Assembly: GCA_930367215.1 (NCBI GenBank)
Contig: OV884060.1
Location: 99,720,151-99,784,150, forward strand
Source of the DNA: Pollenia angustigena
Taxonomy: Eukaryota > Arthropoda > Insecta > Diptera > Polleniidae
Direction: 5' to 3'
Length of the DNA: 64,000 nt
The position numbers were made by a program, and so were the translations under genes. Every line of letters begins with the position of its first letter. Position 1 is the stretch's first letter. The notes under the pieces were generated by a model, which worked only from the letters and a program-made list of their open reading frames with translations, did not search any database and was not told the DNA's origin. Positions 55,072 to 64,000 of the stretch are shown piece by piece.

Positions 55072-55863
55072 TTATTTATCTTCATATTTGCTGTCACTAA
55101 AATAAATATCATCGGAATTATTTTCTTCAGAAATTTTAGGTAACATAAGAAGGTCCAATACCTGCTGTGGCAACACGCTACTTTTCTTTTTGTAATGTTT
55201 GCTCATATTGCTAATAATAGGATCAGAACTTATTAAAAATCTATTGAAAATATCTTCATTGGACTTTTCGCGACTGCATTTCCGTGAAAAATGTTCTCTG
55301 TATGATTTAAAATCTTTATTACGAGCTTCCTGCGCTTCCTCCGATAACTGACCAATAGGTAACAGTGCATGAGTAATAATCTCCGAACCATGTATTAAAA
55401 ATTTATGTAAAGGGGGAGACATGTTATACCATGGGTATTTTTCATCAAAGTATTTTGCGGTCGATAAAGTAAAATTTCTAAATTTTTCAACATTAATCTG
55501 ATGACCACACGATACAGCAACTAAAATAGTATGCAACTTTTTGATCAGTTCAACGTCGATTTTTGTAATTTCCGCTGAAACTTCGGGATTTTGGAAAAAA
55601 CGTCTGGCTGTATTCCCGTCATTTGAGTTTCCTAACCCTGGTTTTGGCTGGTCAACTACAAGTCCGGTTTTTTGTCTGAACTCGACCTGTATTTTTGATC
55701 TGGTTTCATTCACTATTTTTTTTTCTGCTTCGGACCTTGCTTGCCATTTTTTGATTGGAATTTTATATGACAAGTGAAGAAGGCACTCGAAAAATCTTAT
55801 CCAACCATGCAGAATGGATAAACCAAACTGCAGAGTATTATTCTCAACTTTTCTTTGGATCAT
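55072..55863 (-). pseudogene. RAG1/Transib-like transposase, C-terminal half, unit 1
   Basis: A 263-codon open frame: LSILHGWIRFFECLLHLSYK, IPIKKWQARSEAEKK, GLGNSNDGNTARRFFQNPEV, INVEKFRNFTLSTAKYFDEK, KFLIHGSEIITHALLPIGQL and SEEAQEARNKDFKSYR, then SSDPIIS and an acidic tail. The layout parallels the RAG1 core C-terminus, with the EEAQEARNK block at the third catalytic acid. Upstream, KSTQKCY in another frame and MIDGKVCNSITET show that the gene continued but was cut at 55974 by the duplication. Also an old family in arthropods and cnidarians, from memory. Confidence 0.75.
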
Positions 55864-56190
55864 GCTATCGATTGAAGTGAACTCTTTACTCGTGGCACCC
55901 CATTATGTATAACATTTTTGAGTTGATTTTGTTTCTGTTATAGAATTACATACCTTTCCATCGATCATTACTATCGTTTGAAGAGATGAGTCATTAAATG
56001 GCAGAGTTGTAGTGGATAAAACTTCAAAATTCATTACACTGCTTTACAAATTTTTAATTTGGAAAAATACCAAGAACGCCACATGCCTAGATAAGTTAAT
56101 TGGTACTTTTTTTAGATAACGGTACTTTTGTGTTTTTCGGTTTATGGTCCCACACAAACCCTTGTGGAGCCCAACCAAAAAGTCCGATCG

Positions 56191-56638
56191 AAATAAATGA
56201 CATATCGTTGGAAAGGTAATTGAATACCTTTTCCGTCGATATGCTATCTCAAAATTTGCCTATTTATTACGTTTTTTTCAAAACTTAATTTTTATTTCGT
56301 TTTTTTTTCTACGTTATGGTGAAGATCTGGAATGTTTTATTTTTGAACCAAATAGTTTATTTAATTACCAACATTTTAAGCGTAATTTGAAAAAAATCGG
56401 AAGAAAAATAAAGTTTTTATTAAGGATTTTGTGGAACGACAATATTTTTTATCTTCATTGCTCACACACTATATTCGGCGTCCATCAGTTTTAACGTATT
56501 TAAAAAAAACGGAATTTTGTATGAGATGAAAATATTGTCGTTCCACAAAATCCTTGCCATTACTCAACCATTTCTTATGAGATAGAAATCGACGGAAAAG
56601 GTATTCAATTACCTTTCCAACGATATGCCATTTATTTT
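56191..56638. repeat. Foldback element, unit 2
   Basis: Copy of the element at 50586-51033 with the same arms; one base is inserted in an A-run near 56405. Confidence 0.7.
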
Positions 56639-56640
56639 CA

Positions 56641-56950
56641 ACACTGCTGGCAGGGCCAATAAAATGTCCGATGCGCACTTTAATATTGAAGAATCTATTT
56701 CGGCAACCAGGGTAAAATATTTTGTGTCGTCCGTTGTAATTCCCGCTCTTGCAAACTGTCCCTCCACCTGTAAAAACCAAAGCTTTGGATCGGGCTTCCA
56801 AAATGGGGGGGGTTGTACTGCCACTCGGGACACTTGTACTGCCAAATTGTTTTCATTCGCATTCAAAATTTTCACCACTTTAGTGTGTAAAACTAAAACG
56901 CTTCGTATTTAATATTAAACAAGCTGCCGTGTCTTTTATTGTTCTGATTC
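56641..56950 (-). pseudogene. Gypsy gag N-terminus and LTR end, unit 2
   Basis: Same 89-residue capsid fragment as at 51036-51273 with no amino-acid change noticed. Confidence 0.8.
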
Positions 56951-57495
56951 ACACTAAAGGCTAGATTACACTATTATACTTTGTATTAATACATGTCAAA
57001 AACTCAAGTAATATGACAAAGTGTGATAGTGTGAATGCAATGTGTCACGAAAATGACAAGTATTAAGAAAAAAGTTTGACATCCCATACGACTTCATCGT
57101 TTTTTGAAAAGTTTCTAAACAATAATACTTTTCATTGGATCAGGGTTGCATTTTATTTCATGTGTGAGTGTTTATACTTTGTGTGATGATGTGAACACAA
57201 ACTGTAATGTTACATTAGATTTTTTGACAGTCGCACATTGGGTTGAAATTGCTAAAAATGGCTCTTAATTCAGGCGTTACAGATAACACTTATTTTTTCG
57301 TTTCGTAGTATTAAATGGGTCATTAGTAGTTAAAAAAAATCAGTTTTGAAAAAAAAAATTTTTTTTAACTCCAGGGATATCCGTTTGTCTGCCCGTATGA
57401 ATATTTATATTGCTTTGCAAACTCCATTTTTAAAGATAAATGAATGAAATTTGACGCATATGATTTTTTTAGGTTAGTAACTCAGAATACAAAAA

Positions 57496-58035
57496 TTGAA
57501 ACGTCTTTTAGTGAAGTACGCGGATAACTTTCATAGAAAAATATTGTTAACGGATGAAAAAATATTTACCGTGCTGGAAAAGTTTAACAAACAAAATGAT
57601 AGGGCTTATGCTCGGTCATCTAAAGAAGCATCAGAACTCATTCCACGGGTCGAAAAGGGTCATCATCCAGCTGCAGTCATGGTTTGGTGGGGTGTCTCTT
57701 ACGATGGGGTGACTGACTTGCATTTCTGTGAACAAGGGGTCAAAACATCGGCCAAAGTTTACCAAGAAACCGTTTTGGAAGCAGTTGTGCCAGCTTTTAT
57801 ATGCTCTGAACATTGGCCATCTGGCAGCCCTGATTTGAACCCTTTGGATTACAAATTGTGGACGGTTTTAGAGGATATGGTCTGCCACAAAAGATACCCT
57901 AACATTGATTCCCTTAAGACAGCTCTGGTTCGCGCTGTAGCCAATTTTCCAATGGATGAGGTGCGTGCAGCTATTGATGACTGGCCAATGCGACTTAAGG
58001 CGTGTGTGAAGGCTAAGGGCGGACATTTTGAATAA
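57496..58035 (+). pseudogene. Mariner-family transposase fragment, unit 2
   Basis: Identical to the unit 1 frame except for Q instead of L after AKVY and P instead of L in VANFPMDEV. Same internal deletion of the second catalytic Asp. Confidence 0.9.
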
Positions 58036-58164
58036 AACTAAGATTTTTGTATACAATACATATCGATAAATATACAAACAAAAATTGGTCCAAAACCATT
58101 CACTAGTTTTTGTTTTCTAGCCCAACACTAGCTTAACCCGTTGCGCTTCGCTACAATGCTTTAG

Positions 58165-60565
58165 CCAACTTTGAAGACTCTCCCTTAAATAGTTCTTCAG
58201 TAGAGAGATATTTATTTTTATTTTCAAAAGTGTAGTATACCATAAGAGTGATTTCTACAAAGTTTGAACATTCTTACTATAACAGTTCTTAAGATAAGAG
58301 ATATTAAACATCGTCGTTCTATGGGGGTACCACTTCCCCCGCTAATATATTATTTGAATTTTGCGCTCAGAAGATCTTACTACCAAAAGTTCAACAAAAT
58401 GCGTGCAGCGGCTCTTATTAATATTTCTGTTAATGAGGGGTACTGCTCCTACTCTGTCTACCCAGCCCATTTTTATATTGAAATTTATAGTTTACCATAA
58501 AAGTAGCTCTAACCACGTTTGAAGGCTGTCCCTTTAATATTTCTTCAGTTGAGCAATATTTAATATATGCATCCTACGGGAGGTGTTTCCCCCTGCGCCT
58601 TCCCGCTTTATTTTTATTTTCAAAAGTGTAGTACACCATTAGAGTGACTTCAACAAAGTTTGAACATTCTCACTACAACAGTTCTTAAGATATGCGATAT
58701 TAAACATTGGCGTCCTATGGTGGGTACCACTTCCCCCGCTGCTATTTTGTTTAAATTTTGGGGCTCAGATGATCATACTACCAAAGGTCCAACAAAATGC
58801 GTGCAGTGGCTCTTATTAATATTTCTATCTGTGAGGGATACTGCTCCTCCCCTGTCTACCCCGCCTATTTTTATATTGAAATTTATAGTTAACCCTAATA
58901 GTAGCTGTTACCACGTTTGAAGACTTTCTCTTTAATAGTTCTTCAGTTGAGCGATATTTAATATATGCATACTATGGGAGATGTTTCCCCCATGCGCCTA
59001 CCCGCTTTATTTTTATTTTCAAAAGTGTAGCATACCATAAGAGTGACTTCCACAAAGTTTGAACATTCTCACTACAACAGTTCTTAAGATATGCGATATT
59101 AAACATTGGTGTCCTATGGTGGGTACCACTTCCCCCGCTTCTATTTTATTTCAACTTTGGGGCTCAGGAGATCCTACTACTAAAAGTTCAACAAAATGCG
59201 TGCAGTGGCTCTTATTAATATTTCTATCTATGAGGGGTACTGCTCCTCCCCTGTCTACCCCGCCCATTTTTATATTGAAATTTATAGTTTACCCTAATAG
59301 CAGCTTTAACCACGTTTGAAGACTCTCCCTTTAATAGTTTTTCAGTTGAGCGATATTTAATATATGCATCCTATGGAAGGCATTTCGCCCCCTGCGTCTA
59401 CCCGCTTTATTTTTATTTTCAAAAGTGTGGTATACCATAAGAGTGACTTCTACAAAGTTTGAACATTCTCACTATTACAGTTCTTAAGATATGCGATGTT
59501 AAACATTGGCGTCCTATGGGGGATTCCACTTCCCCCGCTGCTATCTTATTTAAATTTTGGGGCTCAGAAGATCCTACTACCAAAAGTTCAACAAATTGCT
59601 TGCAGCGGCTCTTATTAATATGTCTTCTATGAGGGGTACTGCTCCTCCCCTGTCTCTCCCGCACATTTTTATATTGAAATTTATAGTTTACTATAATAGT
59701 AGCTTTAACCACGTTTTAAGAATCTCCCTTTAAAAGTTCTTCAGTTGAGCGATATTTAATGTGTGCGTCCTCTGGGAGGTATTTCCCCCCTGCGCCTACC
59801 CGCTTTATTTTTATTTTCAAAAGTGTAGTATACCATAAGAGTGACTTCTGGAAAGTTTGAACATTCTCACTATTACAGTTCTTAAGATATGCGATGTTAA
59901 ACATTGGCGTCCCATGGGGAAAATCACTTCCCCCGCTGCTACTTTATTTCAATTTCGGGGCTCAGAAGATCGTACTACCAAAAGTTCAACAAAATGCGTT
60001 CAGTGGTTCTTATTAATATTTCTATCTATGAGGGGCACTGCTCCTCCCCTGTCTCTCCCGCCCATTTTTATATTGAAATTTATAGTTTACTATAATAATA
60101 GCTTTAACCACGTTTTAAGACTCTCCCTTTAAAAGTTCTTCAGTTGAGCGATATTTAATGTATGCATCCTCTGGGAGGTATTTCCCCCCTGCGCCTACCC
60201 GCTTTATTTTTATTTTCAAAAGTGTAGTATACCATAAGAGTGACTTCTAGAAAGTTTGAACATTCTTACTATTACAGTTCTTAAGATATGCGATGTTAAA
60301 CATTGGCGTCCTATGGGGGATTCCAATACCCCCGCTGCTATTTTATTTAAATTTCGGGGCTCAGAAGATCCTACTACAAAAAGTTCAGCAACATGCGTCC
60401 AGCGGCTCTTAAGATATGCGATAATTAATATTGGCATCCTATGGGGGTACCAATTCCCCTGCCCCTATCGAAAAAATAAGAAGCCTATTTTATTTTTAGG
60501 GCTCACGTGATGTTACTGTAAAAATTTCAGGAAAATCGGTTCAGTAGTTTCGGAGTCTATAAGGC
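58165..60565. repeat. Six-unit tandem array, about 397-bp period, unit 2
   Basis: AGTTTGAACATTCT at 58263 and repeating every 396-400 bp to 60256, in register with unit 1. The two arrays have the same number of monomers and corresponding monomers match better between units than neighbours within a unit, so the array predates the duplication. Confidence 0.9.
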
Positions 60566-60676
60566 GACAAACAAACAAACATACAAACATTTTTCATTTT
60601 TATAGCCCAACATATTAGTAACAGTATTTATGTCCCTACTAGGTATATATAATAAATTTACATTTTAGTTTTGATA

Positions 60677-62551
60677 TTATTTATCTTCATATTTGCTGTC
60701 ACTAAAATAAATATCATCGGAATTATTTTCTTCAGAAATTTTAGGTAACATAAGAAGGTCCAATACCTGCTGTGGCAACACGCTACTTTTCTTTTTGTAA
60801 TGTTTGCTCATATTGCTAATAATAGGATCAGAACTTATTAAAAATCTATTGAAAATATCTTCATTGGACTTTTCGCGACTGCATTTCCGTGAAAAATGTT
60901 TTCTGTATGATTTAAAATCTTTATTACGAGCTTCCTGCGCTTCCTCCGATAACTGACCAATAGGTAACAGTGCATGAGTAATAATCTCCGAACCATGTAT
61001 TAAAAATGTATGTAAAGTGGGAGACATGTTATACCATGGGTATTTTTCATCAAAGTATTTTGCGGTCGATAAAGTAAAATTTCTAAATTTTTCAACATTA
61101 ATCTGATGACCACACGATACAGCAACTAAAATAGTATGCAACTTTTTGATCAGTTCAACGTCGATTTTTGTAATTTCCGCTGAAACTTCGGGATTTTGGA
61201 AAAAACGTCTGGCTGTATTCCCGTCATTTGAGTTTCCTAACCCTGGTTTTGGCTGGTCAACTATAAGTCCGGTTTTTTGTCTGAACTCGACCTGTATTTT
61301 TGATCTGGTTTCATTCACTATTTTTTTTTCTGCTTCGGCCCTTGCTTGCCATTTTTTGATTGGAATTTTATATGGCAAGTGAAGAAGGCACTCGAAAAAT
61401 CTTATCCAACCATGCAGAATGGATAAACCAAACTGCAGAGTATTATTCTCAACTTTTCTTTGGATCATGCTATCGATTGAAGTGAACTCTTTACTCGTGG
61501 CACCCCATATATGTATAACATTTTTGAGTTGATTTTGTTTCTGTTATAGAATTACATACCTTTCCATCGATCATTACTAACATAAGTTCATGTTTTACTT
61601 GGACGTTCCTCTCTCCTAAAAGCAGGTGAATTTACAAGTGATTTAATTTCTATATCTACTCTTTCTTTTTCAAGTTTCGCAACATTTGCTGTCTCTTTCT
61701 TAAACTCTATTTTTAGCGGCCTGCAAAATCTTGTTGAAGATGGACGAGGATTTTCCCAAATAATTTTATCATTGGCTACTAACTTTAAAGGGACGACAGA
61801 TGTAATAAATACTGCAGAATCATCGGCATCAGAACCATGAAATGCCTGTTTGTAAGAACTGTGTCCTGAACTGCCATCGAAGCCCCACTTTGTATACAAT
61901 TTAATGTTACGTAATTCTTCATCAGTCAGATTGCCAACTTCTTTTTCCTTTAAAATTGTTAACCGCTCAACAGTATGGTTTAAAAGTCCTTGAAGACTTA
62001 CTTCAGATGAAGTTTCACAAATTTTTATGCATTCACGTTTAGGATAGCACTTTTTTTTTGCATTTTGTATATCTGTATATGGCGGAAATTTTTCTGGAGC
62101 AACTCTTCGAATGATATTGTATTGATATCTTGACAATTTTGCATCTATTAATATAGCAAGAGCTTCTTCAGCAGTTAATTTTTTGGATTCTTCTTTCCCA
62201 AAACTTTCTCTATATTTCTTTGCTTTTGTTGGGGAAATTGTTATATCTTGAACAATTTTTGATGCATCAATTTGTCCAGAAGCTCTCAAGCAAATTTGGG
62301 TTGCATAAGCCAAAATAGCCAAAGAATTTGATTCTCTTAATTTTTTTGTTTTTTTTTGCCATAGTTTTTTTGCTGCATTCTTCAAATGAAAGGTGTGTTC
62401 TTCCTCGTTTTGTTTCTGATATGAACGAAATTTCGTTATTAAGCCAACTTTCGTTATTTTTTAACAAATCGTTCTCTTTTCTGCAACTTTTAAACCATCG
62501 ACTTTTAAAATCATTGCAAAAAATATAAAACCTGTTTCTAAAAGGTTTCAT
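60677..62551 (-). pseudogene. RAG1/Transib-like transposase, near full length
   Basis: N-terminal part in two frames (62551-62385: FKSRWFKSCRKENDLLKNNE, KRGRTHLSFEECSKK; then 62385-61588: SLAILAYATQICLRASGQID, LYTKWGFDGSSGHSSYKQAF, IIWENPRPSSTRFCRPLKIE). A frameshift near 61600 leads to ELMLVMIDGKVCN, and another near 61515 disrupts a C-x2-C-like motif before the C-terminal frame (61468-60677, as in unit 1). The WGFDGSSG Asp and the E-A-R-N-K block suit a DDE transposase of RAG1/Transib type, and NPRPSSTRFCRPL parallels RAG1. About 600 residues in all; at least three frameshifts make it a pseudogene. Known from memory as a family widespread in arthropods and Hydra. Confidence 0.75.
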
Positions 62552-63190
62552 ATCTTGAGGATTGTACCTTTTAATTAATTCAGACTACAAAACTTTATTT
62601 TATTATAAATTCTTATAGAGTTTGCGTTTTTCATTATATTATAAAGCTCTCTTCGGGAAATGTAAATACCCGAATTTGTTCCTAAAATAAGAAGTTAAAA
62701 GTAATGGTATTTTTTTTCTGTACCGAGTAACGAGTAGTGTTTGTTCACATCACTTTTAGACAATAACACCACAGTTTCAAAAAAAAAAAAAAAAAACAGT
62801 CACAATTGAAACAAACAAAAAGAAAGTTAAAAAAAACAATTATTCACGTTTCCAACTATGTTAAAAGTACTAACAATTATACATACCCAACAGTTCAAAC
62901 TTGGAGGACCATCTCCAATACTTATTAAAAGGCTAGATATTTCAACATGTGCTTTTGCAAAGTCAAGAACCTGTTCGCTGTTGCTTCAAAAGAACATATT
63001 AGCCTATCCAATGACAAGAACATGTTAAAGTCCTATGTTATTTTACCAGTATTGGAGACGGACCTTCAGTTTGGAACTGCTGGGTAATAATATTAAAAAT
63101 AGGAATGTTGATATGTTGATAATGAGAAAATTAACAAAAATAAACAATAACAAAACTACATACAAAACATATGTATGTACCAGGCGCGGA
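62552..63190. other. Non-coding stretch, nothing recognised
   Basis: AT-rich with an A-run near 62780-62796. No terminal repeat of the transposase element was found here. Confidence 0.45.
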
Positions 63191-63194
63191 TTCA

Positions 63195-63211
63195 GGGGGG
63201 GGGGGGGGGGA
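63195..63211. repeat. Homopolymer G tract
   Basis: About 17 consecutive G after AGGCGCGGATTCA. GGCGCGGATTCAGGGGG is a common start of some arthropod DNA elements, but no opposite end is visible. Length may be unreliable in assembly. Confidence 0.6.
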
Positions 63212-63384
63212 AATAAGGAAATTTCCGCCCCTGTAAATTATAAAAATATGTTTTGTTAATTTCGATAATACAAGAATTCCCAATAATAATATTTTTTTTA
63301 ATGTACAAAATTTTTGGAAATCCCAGCAAGGTTTTTTTTGTGTTATTTTTTATGGAATCTTTAACGAAATTTTCTATAAGTATT

Positions 63385-64000
63385 TTTATACCCTTCACCA
63401 CAGGTGTAAAAGGGTATATATAAGTTTGTCATAACGTTTGTAATTTCCACAATATTGATTTTAGACCCCATAAAGTATATATATTCTGGGTTCATATGAG
63501 AAGAGAAGTTGATTTAACGATGTCCGTCTGTCCGTCTGTCCGTCTTACGTTTGATATGTGTTTTCCGGATAATCCAGACATGATAGCGGCTAGGTTGTTT
63601 TACATTTATGTCACATATAGTCCACCATTTCTTGCTATTGAAATTCAGCAAGATCGGTCCACAAATGGCTGAGATATGATCAAAAAACCACGACTGCCTC
63701 TAATTTTTTCCAAAAATCCCTTGTTGTTGTTGTATTTTTATTGCTTTTTTCTGTATATCTGGAGAACGGTAAGAGCCAAAGTTTCCAAATTGGGTACACA
63801 CATTTTGGTTGTCAATACACACCACCCTACAAAATGTGGGCGGGATGGGAGAAGTGGGCGTGGTACCTCCCGTACAAAAAAAAGTAAAAATTGTATAAAA
63901 ACCTTAATTTTAGGGCTGTCATATGTCCTATGGATATGACTTATATACCAAAATATCGGAAATTTTTAGTAGAACATATTTTATAAAGAACTCGGGAAAA
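63385..64000 (+). repeat. TATACCCTTCACC dispersed repeat, runs off the window
   Basis: TTATACCCTTCACCACAGGT and AAAAGGGTATATATAAGTTT, then CCCATAAAGTATATATATTC and a (GTCCGTCT)n stretch near 63525. Matches the shorter piece at 33672. No coding sequence. Confidence 0.6.

Larger units (their letters stand above)
50370..55974. repeat. Tandem segmental duplication, unit 1 (5.6 kb)
   Basis: Virtually identical to 55975-61579 at an offset of 5604-5606 bp, with scattered single-base changes and one-base indels. Contents in order: foldback repeat, gypsy gag fragment and LTR end, unassigned DNA, mariner transposase, six-unit array, transposase C-terminus. The joint is TCATTACTA followed by TCGTTTGAAGAG. 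Confidence 0.95.
55975..61579. repeat. Tandem segmental duplication, unit 2 (5.6 kb)
   Basis: Same content and order as unit 1. Its right edge (TCATTACTA then ACATAAG) continues directly into the N-terminal half of the transposase, so unit 2 keeps the original junction and unit 1 is the added or rearranged copy on that side. Confidence 0.95.

Noticed and set aside
52659..60510. Recurrent 70-90 codon frames in the 397-bp arrays
   Set aside because: They arise from the repeated monomer on both strands and have no protein features.

Overview
This is a gene-poor, AT-rich, extremely repeat-dense stretch of an insect nuclear genome, almost certainly a fly (Diptera, probably a higher fly). That reading rests on one recognisable host exon (a KLHDC10/slim-type kelch protein), fly-like retroelements, and dispersed repeats of the TATACCCTTCACC type. 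Nearly every other protein-coding trace is a transposable-element (TE) relic with stops, frameshifts or deletions. Family names come from reading protein motifs by eye; no database search was run.

Layout. 0-9 kb: hairpin repeats and MITE-type elements (several with exact TAA target duplications), a Jockey LINE scrap, a tRNA-headed SINE and a hAT remnant. 9.28-9.98 kb: the kelch exon, ending at a clear splice donor. No later kelch exon is visible in the window. 10-15 kb: intron-like AT-rich DNA with hAT, TIR and other transposon relics. 15.90-18.87 kb: a complete-ended Transib/RAG1-type element (35-bp TIRs, exact 5-bp CGACG duplication) containing a nested 5'-truncated LINE. 19.1-21.8 kb: a 5'-truncated LINE with reverse transcriptase, RNase H and zinc finger. 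22.5-26.2 kb: a hAT MITE, SINE copies, a TAA-flanked MITE and a direct/inverted repeat. 26.4-33.4 kb: a hAT element filled by a tandem SINE-like array that is itself interrupted by a near-complete Jockey LINE. 34-35.6 kb: a Harbinger relic inside an LTR fragment. 36.1-43.2 kb: a CR1/Jockey-like LINE split by a Harbinger-type and a hAT-type insertion, both with perfect target duplications. 44.5-51.3 kb: a decayed Ty3/gypsy element containing a two-gene Harbinger transposon.

50.37-61.58 kb is a nearly identical head-to-tail duplication of a 5.6-kb unit. Each unit holds a gypsy gag fragment, a foldback repeat, a deleted mariner transposase, a six-unit array of about 397 bp, and the C-terminal half of a RAG1/Transib-like transposase. 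The second unit continues into the N-terminal half (to about 62.55 kb), which places the duplication breakpoint inside that gene. The last kilobase is a dispersed repeat.

The elements do not form a working pathway. The biology here is layered TE insertion, and target duplications plus interrupted frames allow the order of many insertions to be read directly. The most notable signals are the Transib/RAG1-type element with its terminal duplication, the recent tandem duplication, the TAA-flanked MITEs, and three repeats carrying hammerhead-like core sequences.
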